Below, piece by piece: positions 26,262-36,267 of a stretch of DNA of 64,000 nucleotides. The notes under the pieces were generated by a model, which worked only from the letters and a program-made list of their open reading frames with translations, had not been told where the DNA came from and ran no database searches. How positions within the stretch are numbered: position 1 is the stretch's first letter; each line of letters begins with the position of its first letter. The translations under genes and the position numbers were made by a program. The stretch comes from Blastopirellula retiformator (GTDB lineage: Bacteria > Planctomycetota > Planctomycetia > Pirellulales > Pirellulaceae), in NCBI RefSeq assembly GCF_007859755.1, contig NZ_SJPF01000001.1, positions 1 to 64,000 on the forward strand, written 5' to 3'.

Positions 26262-26402
26262 AACAGTAGATGACTGCAAGAAGGCACGTTCTCAACCGTA
26301 CAGTAACTAGGATGCAGAACGACGCTGCTCCTACAAAGTCGCGGATGCAACGCTTGGTTGGCGGCCTCCTTCTCGATTGGGAGGCCGCTGACCGTTTTTT
26401 GT
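26262..26402 (+). ncRNA. Candidate sigma-54-dependent small RNA
   Basis: About 140 bases between a consensus sigma-54 promoter and a stem-loop with a U-run. The only open frame (ATG 26270) runs on through the terminator into the antisense of the AsmA-like gene, so it is not a sensible peptide gene. The piece TGCTCCTAC could pair with ribosome-binding sites, as in other sRNAs. No known RNA family is recognised. Confidence 0.4.
26361..26400 (+). terminator. Intrinsic terminator of candidate small RNA
   Basis: GCGGCCTCC / GGAGGCCGC stem with a 10-base loop; TGACCG then TTTTTT. The T-run is on the plus strand, so it does not serve the minus-strand gene ending at 26411. Confidence 0.7.
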
Positions 26403-26410
26403 TTCTTGGC

Positions 26411-29400
26411 CTAGCGATTGAACAGCTTGTCCAAGCCGCGGTTCAGACCACGCTCAAGCAGGTCCTGCGCCGCGCCGCCAATTGCCTGGCCGGCGATTGC
26501 TTCGAGCGCCCGGTCGTCAATCTTCGGGCTGTCGAGCGTTCCGCTGATCGGCACTTCCAGCGTTTGCCCTTTCAGGCTTGCCAGGGCCGGGTTGCTTTGG
26601 ATCCAGGCATCCTGCACCGGAATTCGGGCGACCATCTGAATCGTCTGGTCAATCCCGACCGAACCCTGGCTGATGATCTGCACCGAGTCGATCTGCATCG
26701 TCAGGTTCTGGTGATAGACGCGACCGCCGGTCATCTGCACCGGCACTTGTTGGTCGGGCATTCGCATCAGCACCGTCTCGTTCGGATTGACCTGACCAGG
26801 GATCTGCTTCTTGACGATCGCTTGGATCTGTTTCGCCACGACGACGTATTGATAGGCCAGCGGCCCCGGGCGAACCTCGGCGCCATGGATCATCAGCGTA
26901 CCAACCGCTTCGCCGCCCATCGGGTTGAGTAGCGGGAAGTCAGCCTGCTGCACATCAAGTGAGAAGCGTCCTTCCGCCCGGGTCGAATCGGCCAATAGCG
27001 GCGCGGCGTACTTCATCCAGCCTTGGCACATCTGCGGCGTGATCGCCAGGTTCTCGACCATGCGGCTCTGCGGCAATTGCAACAGCGGTGGATTGGTCAG
27101 CAGCGTCACCCGCGGCCGTGCGTTGAGCTTGCCTCCGCTGATCTCCATCGCCAGCGGATCAAAGTTGACGACTCCTTCGTTCAGGTTCGCTTTGATGTTG
27201 GCGGCGCCGATCGGCACGCCGTACAGCGTCGCTTGTTGCCAGGCGATCGAACCGGCGGCCGCCAGTTGCGGTGACAGCCAGGCGAACGGCGCCGTCGACT
27301 GCGAGTCTGCAGCGGTTAACGGTCCCGAGATTTGAAACGGCGACTGCTGTTTGCCGGTCAGCTTTACCTCTTGGCCGGCGAACGCCGCGATCACTGGAGC
27401 GAGCTTGTCCCAGTCGTATTTGGAATTCCCCTGCAGGTTGGCGATTGGCGCGGTCGACCACTGCTGCACTTTGCCAGCGACGTCAAATTGCACCGCATCG
27501 GTGCTCAGGTTCATTTTTTCAATCGTCGCCGTGTCGGCCGCGTCGATTTGACAGTTCAACTCAAACGCCACGCTCGGCTCGCGCCAGACGACGTCATACT
27601 GTGCGCCGCCTCCGGCGTTGCCCGCCATGCTGACCTGCGTCATCTGCGGCGCCGCAACACGCGACAAAGCGCCCAGCTGGAAGTTCTTCACCTCGCCGAC
27701 GATTCGGGCCGTGGCGCCGCCGGTCTCCTGGGTGAAGTTCAAGCTGCCGGCCAGTTCGCCGGCCGGCAGAAACGCCGGCTGCGCGGCCCACCGTTTCCAC
27801 TGCATCGTGCGGCTGAGATCCAGCCGATACGCAATGCTGCCAACGGCCGCTCCTTTGCGACCAGCGGTCGGCGGCAAGAAATTGACTTGCTTGCCGCGGG
27901 CCGAGATGGTCGTACCGACCATCGTGAAGTTGGGCGAAGTGATCCGTCCATCCTGCAACCCGTAGGTCAGGTTCCCTTCGACTTCCAGATTCGGTTCAAA
28001 GACGTTCAGCGTCGGCGACGACAGGGCGAAGTTGCTGAGCGACGCCTTGATGTCGGAGACCGCCACTTGCTGCTCCGACAGAACCACGCCGGCGGTCGCC
28101 GCCGTCGTTCCATCGAGTCGCACTTGGCCCAGGTTCATCAGCCCAGCCAGACGATTCTGCCAATGTCCGAGCGAGCCATTGAGTTGCAGCTTCAGTTGCT
28201 TCGGCTCGACGCCCCCTAACTCGATTGGGGCGATGGTCTCTAGCGATAGCAAGTCTTGGCCGGCAATCCAGCTGAAGGTCCCCGTTTCGACGACCGCATT
28301 GTCGCGAACGGTCGCGTTGAATTTGATTTCGGCGGCGGCGTCATTCCAAACGTCGACCCCATCGCGGATTGCCCGCATGTTGGCGCCGCGGAACGAACCC
28401 GCCAGCGAGGCGACGTTGGCGTTTTGCCGTTGAACTTGCACGTACCCATCCGCAGCGCCAGCGAGTTCGACGCCCAGATCAAGAAACTGGGCGAGTTCCG
28501 CCGACAGCTTCGCCAGGTCGATCATCATATGAATCTGGGCGCCGGTCGCGTCGCCGGTTCCGTCGGCGACCAGGAAGCTCGACTTCGCTTCGGCACGCTG
28601 CAGTTGCAGTCCCGACGGCCCCTGAACCAACGCCAAATCGACCGACAGCGGATCATCCCAGGCCACCGCCTGGCCCGACACAACCGCGCCGACATCGCTG
28701 ACATTGCCAATCGCGGTGATCAACCCAGGTTGCTGCGGATCGTGCGACAGCTGGAACACGGCTTGGCCTGACTGAATCACCGCGTCTTCGCGCAGCCGCA
28801 TCAGTTGAGGGAACTTAGCCGACATCTTTTCGAGATCGACCGTGCCTCCCACACGCCACGCTTGTTCGCTTGCGGCGACCGGCAGGGCGGTGAAGTCGGT
28901 CAACTGCGAGATCGGCACATCGCCGTCAGCGACGAAGTTGGCGCCAAAGTCGGTTGTAACGGCGACTTCTTCCGCTTGAAGGCGACCGCCGCCATGCAGC
29001 AGCTTCCCGCGAAAGGCGACTTGCCCATTGCTGACCGGTTTCGGCCCCAAAACCTGCGGCCAGGAAATGCCGCCGAAGACGGCCTGCATGTCGCCAGAGA
29101 CCGTATTTCCTTCGGCCGATTGGGCAAGCCGCAGCTTGCCATCGAGTTTGCCTTGCGTGCGTAGTTCCGTTTCTAATCGGGTCGCGATCGCTTGCGCCAA
29201 ACCAAGCGGCACATTGGTCGCAATCACGTCGACGACCGCTTCTTCCGCGGTTAGATTCCCCTGCGCTTGCAACTGTCCCGTTTGTTCAGCTTGTTTGACG
29301 GCGGTCTGCAGGGTGAAACCTTGCGCCAGCCCCCCTTCGGCAGTCGCGGTCGAATTGAAATCGGCAGCGAAATCGTCGAGCGACCACTGATCGTCCGACG

Positions 29401-29968
29401 TCGTTTCCCGAATCTCGATCGTCCCCTCGCGGATCGTCAGGTTCATCTTCGGCAGCGCGACCGGGTCGGTGGCCGCGGCGACTTCCTCTTCAACCGCTTC
29501 GTATTCCGCAGGCGGAAAGAGAATCGCTTCGATGTTGCTCGTACCAGGCGACACGACAATGTCGGCCGACGGCCGGAGAATCTCGACGACGCCCAGATCG
29601 CGCTGGCTCATCATCAAGCTCAGCAGCGACTTGCTGGTCTTCAGCTCTTCGATCGAAGCGACGACGTTCCCTTCGGTGTCGGCGAGGGTGACGTTGCGCA
29701 GCGTCGTGGCCGACATCCAGCCAAGCGATGCGCTGCCGACCGAAGCCTTGCCATTGATGTCGCCGGTCGCGGACGCAACGACAATGCCCAACAGCGGCGT
29801 CATGGCGATGATGCTCGGCAACAGGTAAAGTCCGGCCACCAGCAAGATCAGCGCAATCCACCGCCAGCTGCCGCCGCGGCTTTTGCGGGATCTTCGCCGC
29901 CGCGGTCGTGACCGACGATCGTCGTCGTCCTCATAGTCTCTGTCGCGCGATTTCCGTTTCAGCGCCAT
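26411..29968 (-). CDS. Giant AsmA-like membrane-anchored protein
   Basis: A 1185-residue protein with a basic, acidic-patched cytoplasmic start (RKSRDRDYEDDDDRRSRPRR), one transmembrane segment (~35-60, WIALILLVAGLYLLPSIIAM) and a very long repetitive beta-rich periplasmic part. Blocks such as GDINGKASVGSASLGWMSAT, LTIREGTIEIRETT, FSLDVQQADFPLLNPMGG and GSVGIDQTIQMVARIPVQ and the C-terminus SGTLDSPKIDDRALEAIAGQ are typical of AsmA/TamB-like proteins, which form hydrophobic bridges for lipid transport between membranes. Size and architecture fit; the specific subfamily is planctomycete. A single gene with a 261-base gap to its divergent neighbour. Confidence 0.75.
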   Translation of the reverse strand: MALKRKSRDRDYEDDDDRRSRPRRRRSRKSRGGSWRWIALILLVAGLYLLPSIIAMTPLLGIVVASATGDINGKASVGSASLGWMSATTLRNVTLADTEGNVVASIEELKTSKSLLSLMMSQRDLGVVEILRPSADIVVSPGTSNIEAILFPPAEYEAVEEEVAAATDPVALPKMNLTIREGTIEIRETTSDDQWSLDDFAADFNSTATAEGGLAQGFTLQTAVKQAEQTGQLQAQGNLTAEEAVVDVIATNVPLGLAQAIATRLETELRTQGKLDGKLRLAQSAEGNTVSGDMQAVFGGISWPQVLGPKPVSNGQVAFRGKLLHGGGRLQAEEVAVTTDFGANFVADGDVPISQLTDFTALPVAASEQAWRVGGTVDLEKMSAKFPQLMRLREDAVIQSGQAVFQLSHDPQQPGLITAIGNVSDVGAVVSGQAVAWDDPLSVDLALVQGPSGLQLQRAEAKSSFLVADGTGDATGAQIHMMIDLAKLSAELAQFLDLGVELAGAADGYVQVQRQNANVASLAGSFRGANMRAIRDGVDVWNDAAAEIKFNATVRDNAVVETGTFSWIAGQDLLSLETIAPIELGGVEPKQLKLQLNGSLGHWQNRLAGLMNLGQVRLDGTTAATAGVVLSEQQVAVSDIKASLSNFALSSPTLNVFEPNLEVEGNLTYGLQDGRITSPNFTMVGTTISARGKQVNFLPPTAGRKGAAVGSIAYRLDLSRTMQWKRWAAQPAFLPAGELAGSLNFTQETGGATARIVGEVKNFQLGALSRVAAPQMTQVSMAGNAGGGAQYDVVWREPSVAFELNCQIDAADTATIEKMNLSTDAVQFDVAGKVQQWSTAPIANLQGNSKYDWDKLAPVIAAFAGQEVKLTGKQQSPFQISGPLTAADSQSTAPFAWLSPQLAAAGSIAWQQATLYGVPIGAANIKANLNEGVVNFDPLAMEISGGKLNARPRVTLLTNPPLLQLPQSRMVENLAITPQMCQGWMKYAAPLLADSTRAEGRFSLDVQQADFPLLNPMGGEAVGTLMIHGAEVRPGPLAYQYVVVAKQIQAIVKKQIPGQVNPNETVLMRMPDQQVPVQMTGGRVYHQNLTMQIDSVQIISQGSVGIDQTIQMVARIPVQDAWIQSNPALASLKGQTLEVPISGTLDSPKIDDRALEAIAGQAIGGAAQDLLERGLNRGLDKLFNR

Positions 29969-30229
29969 GACTTGCGTCCTGCGAGATATATCCGTCGATA
30001 AAAAAAGATCTAGGCGCTGGAACTTCTACCGAAATCCCCCCCACGACGCCAGAGCAAGCTGCACTTGCTAGCACTTCCAACTATTTCGCCGCGATTGGCC
30101 AGAATCGCTGAAGATTCGTCGCCGACCAGCCGGGGTTGGGTTTGACACCTGACGGCGATTTCTCTATTTACCTGCTTCCGGCCGTCGGCGCGACGCCGGC
30201 ATTTTGTTCTCACCCGAACAAGCGAAACT

Positions 30230-31150
30230 GTGACACGACTTCACCTGCTTACTCCGCTCGGCCTTGCTTGCGCGCTGGTGCTTACTGGTTGCCGCACCGA
30301 TCCGAACATGGAACTGCTGGAGCGCGATCTGCGCTACCTAGAGGACAAGGTCTACACGCTGCAGGACGTCGTCGAACAAAAGGACTCCGAGATCAACTCG
30401 ATCCGCCGCGAGAACCAGACGCTCCGCAAGCGACTCGGTTTGCCCGACCTGAATGATGATTTCCAGTCGTATAACGACCTTCCCACCACCCCCGAGATGC
30501 TAGCAACCGGGCTGCAACCGGTGCATGCCGCGCCGCCGCTGCAAGCGCCGACGCTGGACTTGGGAATGGCGCTCGACGCCGAAGAGGCGGAGGTGATCGA
30601 TCGTCACGTCACCGCCATCCACATCAACCCTCGCTTGACCGGCGGCTATGACTTTGACAAGCAGCCGGGCGACGAAGGGGTGATGGTCGTCATCGAACCT
30701 CGCAATCGCAACGGCCAGTACGTCGACGAGACCGGGCAGCTGTCGATCGTCGTGCTCGATCCGCAGAAAGAAGGCAAAGACGCGTATGTCGCCCGCTGGG
30801 ACTTCGAGTCGTACGAAGCGCAAGAGAAGATGAAGCGGTCGCTGCTAGGGAAGGGGATTCATCTGCAATTGCCCTGGCCCGGCGGCTATCCCGAAAGCGA
30901 GACGCTGGTGCTATTCGTTCGCTACGAAACGCCGGATGGTCGCAAGATCGAGCAGAAGAAAGAAATCCGCGTCAAGTTGCCGCTGAAGATCTCGTCACGC
31001 TGGACGCCGGCGATGCAAGAGCTACAGCCGCGAATGACGCAGGCCCCGCGGGTCAATGTGCCGTCGACCTTGGATCTTTCGCCAGAAGAAGCGTCGGCCA
31101 CACCGGCCGCTCGCACGGCGACGGCCCCCGAGTGGAAGCCGTATCGCTAA
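30230..31150 (+). CDS. Lipoprotein with coiled coil
   Basis: A 306-residue lipoprotein (VTRLHLLTPLGLACALVLTG-C; lipobox LTGC, Cys21), GTG 30230. Residues ~27-70 form a coiled coil (MELLERDLRYLEDKVYTLQD, VVEQKDSEINSIRRENQTLR). A linker and a beta-rich domain (~125-265; VTAIHINPRLTGGYDFDKQP, GVMVVIEPRNRNGQYVDETG, LVLFVRYETPDGRKIEQKKE) follow, then a Pro/Ala-rich tail. It is expected to sit in the outer membrane facing the periplasm. No family recognised; I recall similar proteins in relatives. It is convergent to the cyclophilin gene. Confidence 0.7.
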   Translation: MTRLHLLTPLGLACALVLTGCRTDPNMELLERDLRYLEDKVYTLQDVVEQKDSEINSIRRENQTLRKRLGLPDLNDDFQSYNDLPTTPEMLATGLQPVHAAPPLQAPTLDLGMALDAEEAEVIDRHVTAIHINPRLTGGYDFDKQPGDEGVMVVIEPRNRNGQYVDETGQLSIVVLDPQKEGKDAYVARWDFESYEAQEKMKRSLLGKGIHLQLPWPGGYPESETLVLFVRYETPDGRKIEQKKEIRVKLPLKISSRWTPAMQELQPRMTQAPRVNVPSTLDLSPEEASATPAARTATAPEWKPYR

Positions 31151-31202
31151 AGCGCGATGGCGAACGAGTCGCTCATCGCGCTGCGATTGAGTCCGTCAAT
31201 GC

Positions 31203-31634
31203 TTAGGCGTCGGCAACGGTCACTTGGACCATCTTATCGCCTTGCTTGATCGCGTCGACCACGTCCTGGCCTTCGATCACTTTGCCGAAGACGGAGTGCT
31301 TGCCATCGAGCCAATCGGTCTTCACGTGGGTGATGAAGAACTGCGAGCCGTTGGTGTTGGGGCCCGAGTTCGCCATCGACAACACGCCAGGACCGTCATG
31401 CTTCAGGTCGGGGTGAAACTCGTCTTCAAACTTGTAGCCTGGGCCGCCGGTGCCGGTACCTTGCGGGCAGCCGGTTTGAACCATGAAGTCGTTGATGACG
31501 CGATGGAACTTCAGGCCGTTGTAGAAGCCGTCGCTGGCCAACTTCTCGAAGTTGGCGACCGTCTTCGGCGCCTTGTCGTCTTGCAACTGAATCTTGATCG
31601 TACCTTTGTCGGTCTCGATAGTGGCGACCTTCAT
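31203..31634 (-). CDS. Cyclophilin-type peptidyl-prolyl cis-trans isomerase
   Basis: A 143-residue cytosolic cyclophilin, close to the minimal bacterial PpiB type. The PPIase signature is clear: [20 protein letters not shown] (catalytic Arg in FHRV, Phe/Met/Gln behind it) and [16 protein letters not shown]; the usual Trp is present in [18 protein letters not shown] lies seven bases before ATG 31634. No signal peptide, so it assists proline isomerisation in cytosolic proteins. Its neighbours (bufferin genes) are probably unrelated. Confidence 0.93.
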   Translation of the reverse strand: MKVATIETDKGTIKIQLQDDKAPKTVANFEKLASDGFYNGLKFHRVINDFMVQTGCPQGTGTGGPGYKFEDEFHPDLKHDGPGVLSMANSGPNTNGSQFFITHVKTDWLDGKHSVFGKVIEGQDVVDAIKQGDKMVQVTVADA

Positions 31635-31756
31635 CGGATCTCCTCTCGCTTGCGCTAATTAAGACGGGGTGCAGATTTGCATTCTCTATTTTACCGCCAT
31701 ATCGCTTCCCGCGTAACCAGTCGAAACCCCTCTCTAGCTCACGCGGCAGGCTAGTT

Positions 31757-32629
31757 TTACGGCTTAATCAGTTGCACGAAGAACCCCTCGTGGGCAAAGC
31801 GACGGAACCAGTCGGGCAGTTGGCGGGCGAGCGCATCAATGTCGTCGGTTTGCTGAGCCGCTTGTTCGATCGAATCACCGACCGTCTCTCCCTGCATCAG
31901 CGACTGCAGCAGCAGGAACTCGCCTTGCACGAGCGGAACCCGCCGCACCACATAGTCGCGCCGCGACAGCGCCAACCAAGTTGGCTTGGCCGCGGGAATC
32001 GACAACGGCTCGCCTGCGCGAAACGCCGTGAAGTAGTCGTTCACGGCAAAGCGATAGGCGTGCAAATTCAAACAAGGCGCCGCGATCAACCGACACTCGG
32101 GCCATTCGTCCAGCGCGACTCTCGCAAGGTCATCCGGCGAGATCACGCCGCTCTCTTCGGCGCCTGGCCCGTCAAACGTTTGTGCGACGTTCCATTCAAA
32201 GGACGCCAGGTCAATTAAAAAGTCAGCCCAGCCCGGTTCACCATCTTCCGTGGCTGGTCGCGTCGCATCGAGGTGCTCGACAAACCGATCGGCCAGTCGC
32301 GAAAGCGTATAGCTGGTCGACGGCCGCTTATCGAGATAATCGAGCGCGAACCCATCAAACAACTCTTGCCCGAGCGTCTCGACCAGCGCCGGAAACTGCT
32401 CGCGCATACACTCGACCAACCGGGCGAAGTAAGCGTTACCGTAGACCTGCAACCGCTGCAGACTGGTCCGCTTCTCGCTTGGCTCGATCACCTGTTCGAT
32501 CTGCTCGCTCGAGACGTCGATCCACTGCCGCGCGGCGTCGGCGTCCACGCCGGTCGAAACTCCGCCGGGACACGAGATCACGCTCTGCATCCAGCGCTGC
32601 AGCTTCGCAAGTTGAACCGGCTCGCTCAT
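31757..32629 (-). CDS. bufC: DUF2063 (HvfC/BufC-like) partner of MNIO enzyme
   Basis: A 290-residue protein with the N-terminal DUF2063 domain (~8-110: [41 protein letters not shown]) and a C-terminal domain (~180-285) with [17 protein letters not shown] and [12 protein letters not shown]. In bufferin and related pathways this subunit binds the precursor leader and presents it to the MNIO enzyme. Its ATG overlaps the stop of the MNIO gene by four bases (ATGA), showing translational coupling. The gene order precursor-MNIO-DUF2063 is the known bufABC order, so the name is well supported. Confidence 0.85.
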   Translation of the reverse strand: MSEPVQLAKLQRWMQSVISCPGGVSTGVDADAARQWIDVSSEQIEQVIEPSEKRTSLQRLQVYGNAYFARLVECMREQFPALVETLGQELFDGFALDYLDKRPSTSYTLSRLADRFVEHLDATRPATEDGEPGWADFLIDLASFEWNVAQTFDGPGAEESGVISPDDLARVALDEWPECRLIAAPCLNLHAYRFAVNDYFTAFRAGEPLSIPAAKPTWLALSRRDYVVRRVPLVQGEFLLLQSLMQGETVGDSIEQAAQQTDDIDALARQLPDWFRRFAHEGFFVQLIKP

Positions 32630-33543
32630 TCGATCTCCGGCGCGACAAAGTGCAACGGATGCGGAGCATGAACTTCGCCGCTGGGCGCTTCGGCCGCCGC
32701 CGGCATCTCGCCCAACTGCGCGGTGATGTGCCCGCGGGCTTTTAGCACCTCGGCATGCAGCACGTCAAACGGCGGAATGTTGGCGTCCCATTCCAGCAAC
32801 GTCGATGCACCGCCAGTCAATTCATAGGCCAGCCGATAGAGCTTCCAAACGGGATCAATCACCGCGGCGTCGTGCGTGTCGATGCAGTAGTCGCCCATGT
32901 TGGTGTGGCCGGCCAGATGGAACTGGACGACGCGCTCGTGCGGCACTCCGCGGATATACGTTTCGGGATCAAAGTCATGATTGACGCCGGAGACGTAGAC
33001 GTTGTTCACGTCGAGTAACAAACCGCAATCGGCCTCATTGGCCATCGCCGAAAGGAACTCCCACTCGGTCATCGTCGACGACGCGAAGGTGACGTACGAA
33101 CTAGGATCTTCCAGCACCAGCGGCCGCTCTAGGAACTCCTGCACCGTTTTGATCCGCTCAACAACATGAGCCAGCGACTCTTCGTTGTACGGAATCGGCA
33201 ACAGGTCGTGCGAGTTGCGGCCGGCTACTCCGGTCCAGCAGAGATGGTCGGAGATCCAGCGAGCGTCGATGTCGCCCGACAGGCGTTTCAGCTTGGCCAG
33301 GTAGCCGAAGTCGAGCGGGTCGGTACTGCCGATCGACAGCGAGACCCCATGCATGACGATCGGATACCGCTCGGCAATTTGGTCGAGCACATACCGCGGT
33401 CGCCCTTGCGTATCGATGTAGTTTTCCGAGATGATCTCGAACCAATCGACCGCCGGCCAATGCTGCAGGATGTGGCCGAAGTGGGCGGCGCGGAGGCCGA
33501 CGCCGAGTCCCAGGTTTGGATGGCCGAGCCGCGCGGCGGTCAT
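32626..33543 (-). CDS. bufB: MNIO family (DUF692) multinuclear iron oxidative enzyme
   Basis: A 305-residue DUF692/MNIO protein (TIM-barrel, two or three irons) that oxidises Cys residues of RiPP precursors. Metal-ligand blocks are intact: [60 protein letters not shown] and [11 protein letters not shown]. The start at ATG 33543 ([18 protein letters not shown]) aligns with family members; a longer frame to 33606 is unlikely. The gene lies between a Cys-rich precursor (81 bases upstream) and the DUF2063 gene (overlapping). The expected product is a modified copper-binding peptide in the cell envelope. Confidence 0.92.
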   Translation of the reverse strand: MTAARLGHPNLGLGVGLRAAHFGHILQHWPAVDWFEIISENYIDTQGRPRYVLDQIAERYPIVMHGVSLSIGSTDPLDFGYLAKLKRLSGDIDARWISDHLCWTGVAGRNSHDLLPIPYNEESLAHVVERIKTVQEFLERPLVLEDPSSYVTFASSTMTEWEFLSAMANEADCGLLLDVNNVYVSGVNHDFDPETYIRGVPHERVVQFHLAGHTNMGDYCIDTHDAAVIDPVWKLYRLAYELTGGASTLLEWDANIPPFDVLHAEVLKARGHITAQLGEMPAAAEAPSGEVHAPHPLHFVAPEIE

Positions 33544-33624
33544 GGCGTTCTCATCGTGATGCGTTTGCCCGGCGCGGAACATGTTCCCGAGACGGACGGG
33601 AATCAACTTGCCTAAAAGGCGGAA

Positions 33625-34077
33625 CTACTCGGCCGGGGCCGGTTTGACCTCTTTGCCTGCGGCTTTCATCTCGGCTTCAAACTTTTCGCGAGCGCCTTGC
33701 CAGGCGCCTTCCATCAGCGGAATCGCGCAGCCACCTTTCCCTTTGCACTCGTTCGTGCCAACTTCCTGACCGCAGCCGCCTTGGCCCTTGCACTCGTTGT
33801 GACCGCCGCAGGCATGCGGCTCTAGTGACGAACAAGCGCCAGCGCCGGCACATTCGTTTTCGCCCCCTTTGCCTTTCCCTTTGCATTCGTTCAGCCCACG
33901 GCAAAGGTGGAATTCGGCCGGCTTGTCGGCAGCCGCCGCAGCGCCATCGCCAGCGGCGACGTCGGTTTTGGTCTCGCCGCAACCAAGCGAAACCCCACCA
34001 ACCATTCCGCCCAGGGCGGCGGCCGAAAGGCGGTTGAAGTCGCGACGATCGAGTTGACGCTTGTTGTTGGTGCTCAT
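33625..34077 (-). CDS. bufA: Bufferin-type RiPP precursor with NECxGxG repeats
   Basis: A 150-residue precursor. The N-terminus has a twin-arginine-like signal (LDRRDFNRLSAAALGGMVGG) ending near a Cys (VSLGCGE). The mature part has nine more Cys, organised around four repeats NECKGKG, NECAGAGAC, NECKGQGGC and NECKGKGGC, then a charged helical tail (GAWQGAREKFEAEMKAAGKE). It is followed by the MNIO and DUF2063 genes, defining a bufferin-type operon in which Cys residues become copper-binding heterocycles and the exported product buffers copper. Unlike the classical short precursors, it uses an RR signal and several tandem Cys repeats. No copper-responsive promoter is recognised. Confidence 0.82.
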   Translation of the reverse strand: MSTNNKRQLDRRDFNRLSAAALGGMVGGVSLGCGETKTDVAAGDGAAAAADKPAEFHLCRGLNECKGKGKGGENECAGAGACSSLEPHACGGHNECKGQGGCGQEVGTNECKGKGGCAIPLMEGAWQGAREKFEAEMKAAGKEVKPAPAE

Positions 34078-34369
34078 GATTCCATGTTCCTGATGGGAGT
34101 AGAGAAGTTGTTCGTGGATAGGGGTTTCCTACCGTCCTGGCGCCACGTTGGCAAGTCTAGCGACCGCCCCCGAGGGACAGCTGTGGCGCACAGTACAAAG
34201 TTTCGGTTAAATTCAGGCGATTCCGTCGGTGGCCGCTCAAGTTCGAGTGTCTTCGGTCGGGCGGTTCAATTCTAATGAGGATCGTGCGAAGGATCGCTTT
34301 CGCTTCGCGTAAGGTTACCAGCTTTCCCAGCGGCAAGGGCCTGTGGAAGCTCGTTTCAGGCCAGTTCCC

Positions 34370-34663
34370 ATGAATTCCATACCCCCACCATCGACGCCCG
34401 GTTCGACGCTGAGGTATCTCTATAACCTCTTTACCGACCTCTTCTTCGGACCGAATTTCCGCTTCAAAGATAACCTGTTGCAAGGGATCATCGTCGCGGC
34501 GTTCTTCGCGATGGGAGCCTCCTACGGCCTGTTGATCGCAGAAGACAAATACCAGGGATTTCTGATCGGCAGCCTGATCGGAATCGTCTCCGGGGCGCTG
34601 GGTAGTGGGTTCTCGCTGATGATCTTCCGCGGGCTACGGCACCTGCGGGGGCGTCATGATTAA
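34370..34663 (+). CDS. Small two-TM membrane protein
   Basis: A 97-residue protein from ATG 34370 (MNSIPPPSTPGSTLRYLYNL). A soluble N-terminus with FGPNFRFKDN precedes two close transmembrane segments (~43-62, GIIVAAFFAMGASYGLLIAE; ~68-88, GFLIGSLIGIVSGALGSGFS) and a basic C-terminus (RGLRHLRGRHD). Lone gene; function unknown. Confidence 0.65.
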   Translation: MNSIPPPSTPGSTLRYLYNLFTDLFFGPNFRFKDNLLQGIIVAAFFAMGASYGLLIAEDKYQGFLIGSLIGIVSGALGSGFSLMIFRGLRHLRGRHD

Positions 34664-34831
34664 ATAATGAATTTTTCTGGGTGAAGTTCGGATTCGCGTT
34701 GGCTTGCCGTGGATCTGGCGGACAAGTGCGTGACTTTGGACGCCGATAAGCGCCGCTTGGCAGCTAACAGTTACCCACAATGCGCGGTTTCCCCAACTTT
34801 TGGTCTGTTCGGCGGCAGACCCCTACGCCCG

Positions 34832-34860
34832 TTGTGATGCAGTTTTAAGGGCAGTATAAT
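34832..34860 (+). promoter_or_regulatory. Sigma-70 promoter of gap
   Basis: TTGTGA (34832-34837), 17-base spacer, then perfect TATAAT (34855-34860). A start near 34867 would give a leader of about 180 bases before gap. The rest of 34664-35049 has no gene. Confidence 0.65.
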
Positions 34861-34974
34861 CGCCTTCTTCTCATACTGGTTTCGTACACGATCAACGGGA
34901 CCAGCGACGGATCAAAACTAGCGACGGACCCGCTGAAACAGCTTATACAGGCGGAGATCGAAACGTCCGCTTGA

Positions 34975-36075
<1,101 letters not shown>

Positions 36076-36102
36076 TCGTTGCAACCGCGACGGAAACGTA
36101 CA

Positions 36103-36136
36103 AAACCCTCGCTGCAGTCGCAGCGAGGGTTTTTTT
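36103..36136 (+). terminator. Intrinsic terminator of gap
   Basis: AACCCTCGCTG / CAGCGAGGGTT stem with a 6-base loop, continuing into TTTTTT. Confidence 0.9.
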
Positions 36137-36267
36137 GTGCGCACGTTCGAACTAATTTGGATATTACCTACTGGCGCTTCGTCACAGCCGGCGACGCCGG
36201 TAATCGCCCCTCCAATCGAACTCGGGCCAGGGAACGCACCCCCCGACCAGCCAGGAGTCTCCTCCTC

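Noticed and set aside
26270-26932. A 220-codon plus-strand frame starting inside the candidate small RNA
   Set aside because: It reads through an intrinsic terminator and then antisense to the AsmA-like gene; it has no protein character.
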